Source of the DNA: Aspidapion aeneum
Lineage: Eukaryota; Arthropoda; Insecta; Coleoptera; Brentidae
Reading direction: 5' to 3'
NCBI GenBank assembly: GCA_963576565.1
Contig: OY755038.1
Coordinates: forward strand, 60,922,366-60,986,365
Length of the DNA: 64,000 bases
The first letter of the stretch is position 1. Each line of letters begins with the position of its first letter. Below are positions 46,573-57,512 of this stretch, piece after piece. The notes under the pieces are model-generated. The model was not told the DNA's origin. It ran no database searches and saw nothing but the letters and a program-made list of their open reading frames with translations. A program made the position numbers and the translations under genes.

Positions 46573-47110
46573 TATTTCGAATTACATAGGCTTGAGTGCA
46601 GGATCGCACAATTAGACAAAATTGTAATATCATTACAAATTATTATTAACAGGATTGAAACCATTTTGAGTAATAAAGTGGCTTATAATGAAAAAGAAAA
46701 TGCGTAAGCAGGTGCTTTAGTGGGGTTAATTTAAGAGTAAAAAAAAACAAAAAATTGTGTAGTTGCAATTTTCCGGCAAAATTTAAGTTGAGAATAAAAA
46801 GTACAAACGTGGATCTCAACAAAAATCTAGGGGGCTTGAGTAGATAGAAAAAGAATTTGTGTATTTATTTCTTTCCTAGGAGTAAGGCGGTATTTATATT
46901 ATCAGGCGCGGATCTACGGTGGGAGGGGGGGGGGTCTAATTCCCCCTCCCCCCAAATTCCAAAATATATTTGACCCCACATAATGCACCTTCTTGTTAGC
47001 CTCTAGGACAATTCGCCGTTACTCCATTTCGCCGCATAACCGATTCGCCTCCAGCCTAACTCGCAGCCGAGCCAACTTGCCCTCGAAACAATTCGCCACT
47101 GCGCAGACTG
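46573..47110. repeat. Segmental duplication, copy beta, right part
   Basis: Resumes homology to 39169-39640 immediately after the composite, beginning TATTTCGAATTACATAGG. It includes the start of the hAT-like element. Confidence 0.83.
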
Positions 47111-47676
47111 CGGACTTTTCTTTATAATAAACAATATTTATTAAATTTAGAACTTTGAAGTGTTAAAGGTCGCTGATTATGGTTTTTGAATAAAACCGTA
47201 GGAAAACCAAATTGGCGGATTTAAAATGGTGGACTCTTCCATTTATAAACCAATATGTATTAAATCATGAACTCATAATAGTCTGGTCATAAATAAAAAC
47301 TTCCTAATTTTTTTTTATTATTAAATTAAGTGTCCTCACACACATCAAATTGCCAAATTTAATACATATCGGATTATAAATGGAAAAATCCGCCATTTTG
47401 AACTCTCTATTTTAATTATTTTCAAGTTTATTTTAAAAATCAAAGTCAAGGACCTTAAGCACGCCAAACTTTGGATCCGTCATTTTGAACCTCTAAACAG
47501 CTGTCAAAGTTGCAAACTGAAACTACGACGGCCGACGGCGAATTGGATCGGCGCCGGCCTTTTGGTAAATTGTCCACGGCGAGTAGGCAGCGGCAAATTT
47601 TTCCATTCCCCCTGGTCACTATGAAAAATGTGAAAAATTTTCCCCCTCCCAAATTTAATTCCTGGACCCGCCCCTG
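46903..47676. mobile_element. hAT-like non-autonomous element
   Basis: 774 bp. It starts CAGGCGCGGATCTACGG and ends CCTGGACCCGCCCCTG (inverted, imperfect), flanked by the direct repeat ATATTAT (46896-46902 and 47677-47683). The CAGG/CCTG ends and a 7-8-bp duplication fit hAT. The interior has degenerate AATTCGCC words related to the GGCGCC minisatellite (46990-47100) and no transposase. Confidence 0.7.
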
Positions 47677-47683
47677 ATATTAT

Positions 47684-47876
47684 ACAAGGTGACAATTTAA
47701 AAATGGATCCACCTGGATTTTCTAGAAAATTATAATGAAATTAAAAGGACGCCAAAATACGTCGATTTTGTTTGCAAGGGGGACACTTTCTGGCTATGTT
47801 GAAATTTTTTTAGCACGAACCCCCTTCAAGGGGTATATGTAACCCCTATATTTTTAATACGGAAAGTGGGTCTAGT
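47684..47876. other. Spacer
   Basis: Begins ACAAGGTGACAATTTAAAAA; no gene. It may be the left margin of the next foldback element. Confidence 0.4.
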
Positions 47877-48122
47877 GATACCTTGGTTTGAAGCTCTCTT
47901 GAATATCTTGAATACAACCGTGTAAAAATTTCGAAAATCAATTAGTTTTTGAGATACTTGTTTTCAAATTTCCAAATTTAACATGGAATGATAAAATAAA
48001 AATTAGTCCATGTTAAATTTGAAAGTTTGAATCAATTATCTCAAAAACTAATGGATAGATTTTTGAAATTTTTACACGGTTGTAAGGACATTCAAAAGGC
48101 CTTCAAAACAAGGTATCACTAG
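47877..48122. repeat. Foldback sequence with about 85-bp arms
   Basis: GTGATACCTTGGTTTGAAG, TACAACCGTGTAAAAATTTC and AATTAGTTTTTGAGATA on the left are complemented by ATCTCAAAAACTAATGG, GAAATTTTTACACGGTTGTA and CAAGGTATCAC on the right. Confidence 0.75.
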
Positions 48123-49300
48123 GTGGGAGGGAGGATGCAACCATGTATAAAAAAAAAATTCAAACGAATAAAAAAAAGAAAAAGTTATAAAAAAATGTTT
48201 TATTTTAGGAAATATAGCACAAGTAAAACGCAATGGAGTGAAAAAATAAACAAAAATCCTAAAAATACCTTCTTACGGTAAATTACAAGTTATAAAGCAG
48301 TTTAATCGTATTGCGCTTCAAAAAACAAAAATACTAAGTATCTTGACAAAAAATAAAAATAAAACTAAGCCTACAAATAACATTACCTACTTACCTAAAA
48401 GAAATCAGTTTACAAGCAAAGTGCTAAAATTGTAACTAAACTTAAATTAATATTGTTTCAGTTTTTATTAAAGTGTTTAATTTTTGTCTACTTCGCATAT
48501 ATCTTCAATTTGTTGAAAATAAAATGTAGTTGACAGACCTTTTCTTCTCAAAAAATTAATTTTTGTTGCCTCTCCCAAAATTTCCAATCTTAAATCTTAC
48601 TTAAACAAAATCTCCTTTTTTGAGATATTCTTAATCAACTTCTTCAATATCTTAAAACTCGTCACTCAAATCTTCATCTGAATAGAGATAACGCATCATT
48701 TTCGGTCGATGATAAATAAGAACATCCGGTGGTAGAATGCTCCCCATTTTTTGATGGTCGAATGCTTCCCAGGGTACAGAAACAGATTAATTAGCTCCAC
48801 AAAAAAATATTTAAATGCTTAGGTTAAAATAATATTTATTAATCAAAACGACAATATCTAGAGATTCCTTTCACAAACTAGTGAAATTCAAAAACCAGCT
48901 TTTTAAAAAAAAATTCTTGTATATCATATATAAGTTTGAAGCAAAAAATATTTTACCAAAAAATGTGTTTTTCAACTTTCTTCGTTAAAAAATCAGAAGC
49001 GTTGGGTATACGTGTGTAATTATACTCAGACCATGCGCAACTAACAATAACAAATAAACCCAAAATTGCTTGATTTTTACGGGAAATTTAAACCACTTGA
49101 TAAATAAACGCGTTGGTTGAATGCTCACCCTGGTCGAATGCTCCCCTCTTTCCCCTACAAGTATAGCTCAGAAAAAATCTACACTTCCTAATAAGTCAAT
49201 TTTTTACACAATCTTAAAATTTTCGAAAAAAGAAGCATATTTAAATTTTTAATTTCCGCAAAAATGATTTTTTTCCGAAATTTAAAAATGTTTGCGAATT
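48123..49300. other. Non-coding; possible decayed pogo-like element
   Basis: On the minus strand 48785-48658 reads VPWEAFDHQKMGSILPPD and continues to an acidic end (SDEDLSDEF, stop). GAATGCTCCCC-type words flank it (48735, 49120-49150), the rightmost reading GGTCGAATGCTCCCCTCTTT. This could be the C-terminus and TIR remains of a pogo-type element, but no second TIR was aligned. Confidence 0.25.
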
Positions 49301-49379
49301 TGAGAAAATCTTGATGATGACGAGGCAGTTAGATTTTTAAATAAGAATTTGACAAGACTGGTGGATTTAAATAAAAGTA

Positions 49380-50935
49380 GGGGTACAATTATGTAGAGGG
49401 CATAAGGATTCCTAGGAGTCAAACTGTGGACTACTTAGGGGTCACACTTGATATTCAACAGTATGATAGATAGAATGGTTCAAAAAGCAAAAAAGGGCCT
49501 AAACCTTACGAAACCTCTTAGTGGCGTCGGATGGAGGGCGCACCCATCGACCCAATTAATGTTTTTTAGGGCCCATGTTAGGCCACATTTGGACTAGGGG
49601 TGTTTCCTCATAACAAACACTAGTCAAGCCTCTCTAAAGAAACCAGACGTTGTTCACAATGAGGCCAGGCCCTGAAGGAGGAGAAAAATCACTAAAATAC
49701 AAAAGAATCTGGCTGGTTGGAAGACATGCTTCCAAAGTATTCAGAAATATTGATCATCCCATCATTCAAGAACTATTCTGATTAACCTTTATGACAGTGC
49801 AAACTCCACAGCATTTTGGAGAAACCCTAATCAGGTCCCTTTAATTGAAGCCTTTGATAAGGTAGCAAACTACATTCCAAACTTCATAAACTTACAGAAC
49901 CTTCCATGCTACATGTTCAATATAAAAATGTAAAACTTTACTTTGGAGTTTTTGGACTCACAATTAAACAAAGAGTTACACAATGAAGTAAGATTCAAGA
50001 ACTGGATTCATTTATATATATACAAATTATTTTCGGATTGTTTGTAAATAACAACAGTATCTAAATCTCCCAGAAGCTGACAGACCGCATTTCAATCTGC
50101 TCTGCCAAAGTTAAAGCTATACAAATAGCATTAAATATTATAGAATAGAAAAACTTTGAAAAGGTAGTGATTTTTAGCGACTCCAAGACCGCTCTGCAGA
50201 AAGTCATTCAGGAATTCAAGGGAAGGATAGGGCAGACATTTAATATAAATCTTTGGAATGCACAGATTGGATACGAAGTGAAATATGAAATGAGTGGAGA
50301 AATGAATATGAGGAGAAAACCCTTCAGAGAGATTCCTTGTATAACAAAAACATTCCTTAGCCTCTAAAAAGAAGCAGGTTGGAAAATTTTAAAGAGATAA
50401 CTTAATTCATAGGACTTCGAACTGGACATTGTCGATCCCCTCAACACCTTTAGCGCCAGTACACATACGCGTTTTACTTCAGCGCGGTGCCGCAGCGTTA
50501 CCGCAATTGCGGTTCGTGAGCGCCGGTATACACACGCGATTTTATGCCGCGCAGTACCGCGGCGACACTGCGCTGGAGAAAAACGCGTGTGTGTACCGGC
50601 ACCACGGACCGCAATTGCGGTAACACTGCGGCACCGCGGCGTCACCGCGCTGCAGAAAAACGCGTGTGTGTACCAGCGCTTATGGTGTAAACATAAAAGG
50701 GAATCCCAGGTGTATTTGCAATGAACATATTATTTGAATGCCCTTTGAACTTCTTTAACATTGATGTCTTACACAGAAGTATTAATTCAGATTTGAATAA
50801 TGACAGCAAATTGGAAGTACTATTGTAGAAGAATATAAGTGAAACAAAGATAAAGAAATTATCTGAGTTCAAGGAAACCCTTGCAAATCGGTAATGCAAT
50901 AGTGATTAGAGGATTACAAGAGAAAATAATTTAAA
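49380..50935 (+). pseudogene. I/jockey-type non-LTR fragment: RT end, RNase H, cysteine tail
   Basis: In order: V-D-Y-L-G-V-T-L-D (about 49420-49450) and GWRAHPSTQLMFFRAHVRPH, typical of the post-catalytic part of reverse transcriptase; an RNase H trace (SAKVKAIQIALNII, then VIFSDSKTALQKV at 50166-50210); and a C-terminal block I-G-L-R-T-G-H-C-R followed, beyond an insertion, by CICNEHII, which fits the C-x-C...H zinc tail. The RNase H domain points to the I/R1 side of the non-LTR tree. Many stops and frame changes. A Harbinger-like MITE splits it at 50453-50679. Confidence 0.7.
50453..50679. mobile_element. G+C-rich MITE, Harbinger-like (TTA duplication)
   Basis: 227 bp, starting GCGCCAGTACACATACGCG and ending with the near complement, flanked by TTA (50450-50452, 50680-50682). 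Removing it with one TTA restores the reading frame of the surrounding retroelement (QHL|YGV), which fixes the borders. It contains repeated ACCGCAATTGCGGT palindromes and several ACACACGCG words. A 3-bp TWA target and TIRs suggest PIF/Harbinger. No coding capacity. Confidence 0.75.
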
Positions 50936-51384
50936 ATGGTGTTCGTGGCTAGTTAGCCTCCGTAGCGTAGGCCATTAAACCGAAAGTGGATTGGATTGAA
51001 AAAATATTCATCACTTACTGCCTTTTTACCCAACTGCAGCACGGCGAAAGGAAAGGTAATGTTTTTCGATTGTTGTATGTATATAAATATGTATGTTTGT
51101 GTCACGCTAGAGGCTAAACGGCTGAACCGATTTTGACAAAAAAGGTGTAGTTGAATTGCTACTGAGGTGCTATAGGCTATATTTTATTAAACAGGAATCA
51201 ATATGGCGGTCTTCAGACGTGGCGGTCTTCAGACTTCATTTTATCACATGATGTAGGCTTTAAGGCTTACAAATTATCTAAATTTTATGCGATTTTATTG
51301 AAATTCCTTTGATTACCCATTGCAAATGTCCTCTAATTTGCTGTAGTTACTTTGTAGTCCTCCCTGCTCCCACTCATCTCCTCT
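50936..51384. other. Non-coding; 3' tail of the retroelement and unknown DNA
   Basis: AGCCTCCGTAGCGTAGGCC near 50957 may be retroelement 3' sequence. GGCTGAACCGATTTTGACAA at 51119 belongs to the same phrase family as other repeats here. No gene. Confidence 0.35.
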
Positions 51385-51581
51385 CCTGTCATTCCCCCGA
51401 TTCTATTCAAAAACCATATTCGCATAATTTTATCAAATATAGAGCGACTTCAAAAATTATTTCTGCATACGCTTTCAGATTATTTTTCCAACACCATTTT
51501 ACTAGTTCCCTTCACCGCGTCTCCCTCTCTCCTTCCCGCCATCCTTATTAGTAACAGTTATAGCTATAACTTTTACAAATA

Positions 51582-52522
51582 CGAGGTATGACAATAAAAT
51601 TATAAGACTGTTGCAAAAAATCTACTTAATTTAAATACTAGTAAATCTTAATGATGTTCTCCATCAATCTAGTCTCCTTCTCTATCGACGCAGCGTTGCA
51701 TGTGTTTTTCTCCAATGTTGGAAGCAATTTTGGAAATCATCAGAAGAGAGGCTGTTAAGAAATCTTGCCGTTTTTTCCTTGACGTGTTCTAATATTTCAA
51801 AACAGTTTCCTTTTAACGATTTCTTCACTTTTGGAAACAGGTAGAAGTCGCAAAGGGCCAAGTCTGGTGAATATGGTGGGAGGTTCACGAGAGAGATCTT
51901 CTTATTAGCTAAAAACTGAGTAATGAAAAAGGCATTGTGGGCCGCTGCATTGTCCTGATAGAGCAGGCACGCGTTGTTCCTCCACAAATCTGGACGTTTT
52001 TTTCTTACACGTTCCCTTAGCTACATCAATCCTTCCAAGTATAAATGTTAGTTGACTGTTTGACCCTCACGCGCCCATTCAATAAGAATAACTCCCCTAA
52101 TATCGAAAAAAACAATGAGCATTGCTGTTCTGGATATGCTGGAGCGTCCTTCTCATTTATCATCTTTAACTTCTTCACGACCCTCGAAAAAGCTTTTATG
52201 CCATATAAAAATCATTGCACCAGACATACACTGCTCTCCATAGATATTTTTTAGCATTTGAAAGCATTCAGTAGCCGTTTTTTTGAGTTTTACTTTAAAT
52301 TAGTACGTTGCTCAATTTTTTCGTTTTTCATAATTCCGGAAAATGAGCTATGCACGATTCGATTCAAACCACAGCGTAAGCCAAACTAGTAGAGGAAAGC
52401 CGACAAGATTGCGTGCGGTAGTAGAACGCACATCAAGGTGAATAACTTCGACCGCCCAAGGCGTGGATATTGAAAACCCGTTAGTACGGGGGCCAGTCTT
52501 AAAATTTAATTGTCAGATTTTG
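51582..52522. mobile_element. Mariner-type element, internally deleted
   Basis: 941 bp flanked by TA (51580-51581, 52523-52524). The ends CGAGGTATGACAATAAAATT and, in complement, CAAAATCTGACAATTAAATT, both continuing to AAGACTG, are inverted repeats of about 29 bp. The adjoining tandem repeat shows the uninterrupted arrangement. The transposase is on the minus strand. Confidence 0.85.
51660..52330 (-). pseudogene. Mariner transposase remnant
   Basis: Minus strand. The upstream part (about 52330-52120) keeps the end of the helix-turn-helix region (WHKSFFEGREEVKDD, GRSSISRTA). The downstream frame (51987-51682) has LLYQDNAAAHNAFF, with the second catalytic D, and LPPYSPDLALCDFYLFPKVK, with the third D of the D,D34D triad. 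In between, an IRG-type stretch that would carry the first D survives in another frame. Several stops, frame changes and a large internal deletion remove function; an intact mariner transposase is near 350 aa. Confidence 0.88.
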
Positions 52523-52897
52523 TATCAAGCGATTTCAAAAGTTCTTTCTGCATAGGCTTGAAGAATTTTTTCCAACATCATTTTACTAGTTTCCCCCTCC
52601 GTCTTTTCTCCCCTCCCTCCTTATTAGTAATAGTTGTAGCTATACCTTTCACAAATTTAGAGCAATTTCAAAAATTCTTTCGGCACACGCTGTAAGATTT
52701 TTTTCGACGCTATTTTAGTAGTTCCCTCCTCGCTCTCTCCTCCCGCACCTTCACTCAATGGAAGGTAGCACTGTTCGCGTCCATAGAAAATGTACACGTA
52801 CTTTTTCGGCAAAGCTAAATTAATTGTAAATGCATAGTGCTTTTTATAAGGCTGAATAAGGATTAAACCTAAAAGTTGGAAAAATAAATTTTCATTA

Positions 52898-53117
52898 ACA
52901 CCCAACTGCTAAATTTACTTGTTACTACTGGTCGCAGTTGGTACAAAATTACCCTATAACCTGATTCATGAAAATACAAAACAGTATAATTTCGTAAGTG
53001 CGCTTTGGGCATCAAAACTAAAAGTTAAAGCATGTCGTACATTATAGGTATACCTATCAACTTGGTACTCAACTGCGACTAGTAGTTACAAGTAAATTTA
53101 GCAGTTGAGTGTTTTTT
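52898..53117. repeat. Foldback sequence with about 48-bp arms
   Basis: CACCCAACTGCTAAATTTAC, TTGTTACTACTGGTCGCAGT and TGGTAC on the left are complemented at 53062-53115 (TGGTACTCAACTGCGACTAG, TAGTTACAAGTAAATTTAGC, AGTTGAGTG). Confidence 0.78.
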
Positions 53118-53866
53118 TTATTTAAACATTTTTTTTTATTTTTGTTTTTTCCCAATTTCAGTTTCTTCATCAAAATCTTTAATTTTAGAATACCGAAATA
53201 CACTATATGTTTTGTTCGTTTAAATTGGTATTTATCGTGTGTGTCTTACTAACACTAAGCTTTGGTTGGTTTTCTTTTCAATGAGCTTATTTCAGGCGCT
53301 TATACTCATACTTACATGGCACACTATTGTTTCGGATATTAAAAAACTTATTTTGAATTACATTCAAGTTCTAAATTTTAAAACAGTGCAATTAATTCTA
53401 ATAGTATGGCGCCGACGCGACGCTTAAACTCTAACTACCTACTCTCAGTTTTTTTTCGTTTATTTTTTGCAAATTTTAACGAAAACGCGAGAAATGTGTT
53501 GAAGTTAGTTAGAGTTAAACATAAAAAATCTGTTTTAGTAGTTATATATTATAGGTAAAGGGTATTTCCATATATTTTAACTAATAATGCCTTCTGCTCT
53601 TAATACAAAAGGAAGAAAAAAGGTATAAATACAAAAGTTGTAGGGTTTATCCTAAACCGTCAAGAAATGTTATCCAACAAAACAAAAGAGTGTCGCAAAG
53701 TTGTAAAAAAACACAAACTTGCAAAACTCATAAAGAACTCCCACATATTAATCCTAAAACGATTAGATCTTTCCTTTTTGAATTAAAAATATATAATATG
53801 TTGATATTTGGTATATTCCTTCTTCAAATATTTGCATTTTAAAAACCTCAATAAACAGTCATATTC
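53118..53866. other. Non-coding, nothing recognised
   Basis: A+T-rich, with only short frames lacking any motif. Confidence 0.45.
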
Positions 53867-53893
53867 ATCAGTCATCCAGTACCTGATGATTGG
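53867..53893 (+). pseudogene. Short RTE-like RT piece at the border of the word array
   Basis: CATCCAGTACCTGATGATTG, encoding H-P-V-P-D-D-W, is identical to 58263-58282. Beyond GATTGGA the reverse transcriptase stops and the array begins. Confidence 0.75.
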
Positions 53894-54480
53894 AAGGGTC
53901 CCTATAAAAATGTCGAAAATAAAAATGTCGAACCGTAATTTGGTCGAAAATAAAATAATCGAAAATAGAATTGACGAAAATAATTTAAACGAAACGTAAT
54001 TTTGTAGATCCGTAAAATTGTCGAAAATAATATAGTCGAAAATAATTTAGAAGAATCGTAATTTTGTCGATCCGTAAAAGTGTCGAAACGTAAAAGCATC
54101 GAATCGTAAAATGATCGAAACGGAGTTAAGGCGAAACGTAAAAAGCTCGAACCGTAAAAAAGTCGAATCGCAAAAAAGCCGAACCGTAAAAAAGTCGAAA
54201 AATAAAAAAATCGAAAAATAAAAGAATAGAAAGCAATTCAAGCGAAACGTAATTTTGTCGAATCGTAAAATTGTCGAAAATAATATAGTCGAAAATAATT
54301 TAAACGAATCGTAATATCGTCGATCCGTAAAAATGTCGAAACGTAAAAAAGTCGAAAATTAAACGCTCGATACGCAATGGAGAAGAGACGCAAAATCATC
54401 GAAACGTAATTATGTCGAAACGTAAAAAGCTCGAACCGTAAAAAAGTCGAATCGGAAACTCGTCGATTCTATAATTAAGT
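53894..54480 (+). repeat. Array of TCGAAA / CGTAAAA words, forward
   Basis: About 0.6 kb in which GTCGAAAATAA, TCGAAACGTAA, TCGATCCGTAAAA and TCGAACCGTAAAA follow each other roughly every 16-20 bp. It starts AGGGTCCCTATAAAAATGTC. A diverged copy lies in reverse orientation at 62336-62930 with the words in the same order, so it duplicates as one block. Confidence 0.85.
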
Positions 54481-55366
54481 CGTCACGGTGCCAAGTTTGC
54501 TGTTACATTATAGCGTTGTTTGATAGATCAAACAACGATTATCGATTATAGTTTAGGGTCACTGCATCACGAAGACGTAGTGTCTTCTTTAAGTAGCGAC
54601 ACGACAGCTAAATCTTTTTGGTTATATGACGAATCTGACACTCTCAGGAGCGTAGCTTTCTTTGTGTTCAAAAAAATAAAATGGTTTACAAATATTACGT
54701 AGAGAACTGTCTATCACACCCGGTATATATATTTAGACTATCCAAATAAACAAACCATTAAAATAATGCTTTTTCAGATTATCGAATATAAAAAATAAGT
54801 TTTTTATGATTGCAATATGTGTTAGGACCCACGCAGCGCAAGAAACCAAAAATTAGTTGACATGTTTTATATATCGATACCCTAATTCTGACACGTCGTA
54901 ACCCACAAAAAAATGAAAATTCTATATGATGCTAAATCCTCGCAACCAAAAAAAATAATAAAACGGTCATTTTCGCGATTTCTTATAAGTCGCATAATGT
55001 TTGCGCTATGAAATTTGCTTCTAACTTTTCTTATTCTTGTAATATTTTGTTGAGTTGGGTTACAATGTTTCAGAATTAGGGTGACGATATATTATAAAAT
55101 ATAGAAAACTATTATGTTTTTCTTTATGCGCTCTAGGGAATAAAAGTGTACGTTTAATCCTTTTTTTCCAGGGACTAAGGTAACTAACTTCTTTAAAACT
55201 ATAAAGGCCAAATATAGGTGTTTTCGATCATTTTATTTTATTAGAATACAAAAACAAAAAGCTACACGATTACGGTTCTTATGCTGCTTCCAGCTTGCCG
55301 TAAGTTTACTGTACTTTGCTGATGACTTGGTTGATTTCAATTATTATTGTGTCCTTTGGCATAAAA
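54481..55366. other. A+T-rich DNA, nothing recognised
   Basis: Contains ACACCCGGTATATATAT at 54716. Small frames only. Confidence 0.45.
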
Positions 55367-55629
55367 TGGAGAGCGTTACTGGAAAAGGAGCCAAGCGCCA
55401 AAACCTAAATTTTGCATTATAAGTGCCAAGCGCCTTCAATAAAAAAAACAAAATTCTGCCAACATTTTTAAGGGCATAATTAATTAGGAGTACTCTATTC
55501 AGAGTATATCAAAACATAATTTGATTCTCTTTTAAACGATTTACAATTTAATCTTAACTTTCTCTTTCTAACTGATTTTTCCAAAATATAAATAATGGCG
55601 CTTGGCTCTTTTTCCAGTAATGCTCTCCA
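55367..55629. mobile_element. MITE with 33-bp terminal inverted repeats
   Basis: 263 bp. The left end TGGAGAGCGTTACTGGAAAA, then GGAGCCAAGCGCCA, and the right end in complement TGGAGAGCATTACTGGAAAA, then AGAGCCAAGCGCCA, differ at two positions. No coding capacity. A target duplication was not resolved. Confidence 0.78.
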
Positions 55630-56225
55630 AATATTGCCTTCATAGGAAGAATTTAACGTTCTAGACTCCTTCAGGATGTAAATCAACCTTTTGAAATTTT
55701 CGACATTCTGTTTATTGCATCATTTCCGGTACTCTGAGAGCTGCTTTCTTCGGTGGCCTTTTTAATGTCCATCTCAAAGTGGGAATAGCCTTTATTCTTT
55801 GGTCCATGTTTGTTCCATCTTAGAGAAATTTAATTCAAACTTTTTCTTGACTAAACCTATTTAGTTTGTTACGAAATAAATATTATTTTTTCCACATTTT
55901 TTCTATGTTTGCTAGCGTTTGACTGACTTTTGTTTAACGCCATGCTATAGCAACGGGTCCATAGTCCACCAAATAAATGACAAATCACTGCCCACTATAT
56001 TATTATATACCGGAGGTTGATATGCTAAAACTAGAGTATCGGTTAGTGGTTAAATATTTATTTTATGATTATTATTATTTTTTGTTTATAAACCTTGGCA
56101 TTAAAGTCCCGTTTAGTTACTTAGCAGAATATATAGCCGTCCTTCCTGTCGGGCTTGAAAATTCTCGTCACGGGATTAAAAGTAAACACTGTCGTCCCCA
56201 GGTTTATAATATGCCTACCATTATT
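55630..56225. other. Non-coding spacer
   Basis: No feature recognised; a 115-codon frame at 55977-56324 runs into the following word array and is not credible. Confidence 0.4.
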
Positions 56226-56460
56226 TTATTACGGTTTAAGAGGTTAAAAGTACAAAGGGTCGAAAATACAAAAGGTCGAGAACATCAGGGCGACACTACA
56301 AAAAGTCGAAAAACAAAAAGCTGAAACTACAAGAGGTCGAAAATACAAAAGCCGTAAGTTCAAAAGGTCGAAAATATAAAGGATCAAAAATACAAAAGGT
56401 CGAAAATACAAAAGGTCAAAAAACAAAAGATTGAAAAAAAAAGGGTCCCAATAAAAAATC
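56226..56460 (+). repeat. Second word array (GGTCGAAAATACAAAA)
   Basis: Units of about 16-18 bp, GGTCGAAAATACAAAA with variants, roughly a dozen times. It ends in AAAAGGGTCCCAATAAAAAA, the same AGGGTCCC phrase that starts the array at 53894. Confidence 0.8.
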
Positions 56461-56565
56461 GAAAGTAGCTACACTCTAATGATTAAAAAAAGGATTTACT
56501 ACATACACATAGGCACAAACACACACACACTTACAAACGCACAAATAGTACTTTTTTACAGTTTT

Positions 56566-56830
56566 TCCTGACGGAAATTTGTTTCAAAACATTTTCTTCG
56601 AACGGAAATTTGTTTAAAAATAGTTTCTTCTAATAGAAATTTGTTTGAAAATATTTTTTTCAAATGAAAATTTGTTTAAAAACCATTTCTTTAAACGGAA
56701 ATTTCTTTGAAAACATTTTCTTTAATCAAAAATTTGTTCGAAAACAGTTGTTTTGAATGGAAATTTATTTGAAAGTAATAGTTCGAAAACATTTTCCTCG
56801 AATAGAAATTTGTTTAAAAATAATTTCATT
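56566..56830 (+). repeat. 37-bp tandem repeat, about seven copies
   Basis: AACGGAAATTTGTTTAAAAA followed by a TTTTCTTCG-like stretch recurs every 35-38 bp with moderate divergence. It is preceded by a short ACACACAC tract (56515-56530). Confidence 0.85.
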
Positions 56831-57189
56831 GTAAAAAAAGCTTTGCGAAAAAAAAAGTTCTAACCTGGATTGCCAAACTTTACACAACTCGTATAGTTCG
56901 ACTTTCTAATATATTTTTTCATAACAAAACTTCCCTGACTTCTTTCCCCGGATCTTAGAGAGTGTGAAACCAAACCGAACCAAACCGACACATATTTTGG
57001 AAAAATTATTTTCTTGAATTAGCTCCACTGTCCTCCTTTTAGGAGGTCGAAATTGGTGTTTTCCTAACCTTTGTCAATTAATCACAAACATTTCCTTACA
57101 GGTTCGGATATCCCCTGCACGACTTTTTTCAACCAAAAAACTGTCCCCAAGTAACAGGTTTGCGCTCAAAAGAGAACCTCCCAAAATGA

Positions 57190-57440
57190 GGACCGGAGAG
57201 CTTACGCCCATATATGTACGTCACGTTGTAGGGATTTGTACGTACTATGGACGTACTATCTACTAACATTCGACGTATTTTCGATGAATGTACCTACTAT
57301 GTACGTAAAAAACTCGTACTAGATACTAACATGGTACGTCCAGTTAAACGTAAAATGTACGTACTCCAGACGTACATGGTACGTATATAGTACTGAAAAT
57401 GTACGTACCTCAGACGTATATGGTACGTACATAGGACATC
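57190..57440. repeat. GTACGT-rich palindromic word cluster
   Basis: GTACGT, TACGTA or ACGTAC occur well over a dozen times in 250 bp, including GTACGTACTCCAGACGTACA and the similar GTACGTACCTCAGACGTATA. Loose periodicity, no coding frame. Confidence 0.75.
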
Positions 57441-57459
57441 AAATTAAAATAAAGAAAGT

Positions 57460-57512
57460 TCGGTTCGGTTCGGTTCGGTTCGGTTCGGTTCGGTTCGGTT
57501 CGGTTCGGTTTT
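57460..57512. repeat. (TTCGG)n pentanucleotide, about ten units
   Basis: A perfect CGGTT/TTCGG tract. The same unit occurs at 30812-30841, and its complement in short form near 56970 (ACCGAACCAAACCGA). Confidence 0.95.

Larger units (their letters stand above)
51385..52760. repeat. About 130-145-bp tandem repeat, three copies, split by mariner
   Basis: Copies near 51430-51580, 52525-52655 and 52656-52760 share ATTTCAAAAATTCTTTC, CATTTTACTAGTTCCC, pyrimidine-rich CTCTCTCCTTCCCGCC and TTATTAGTAA.AGTT.TAGCTATA. The mariner-like element interrupts the first unit at ACAAA|TA. Confidence 0.72.

Noticed and set aside
57460..57512. Interstitial telomere
   Set aside because: The unit is TTCGG rather than TTAGG and the tract is short; a simple microsatellite is sufficient.
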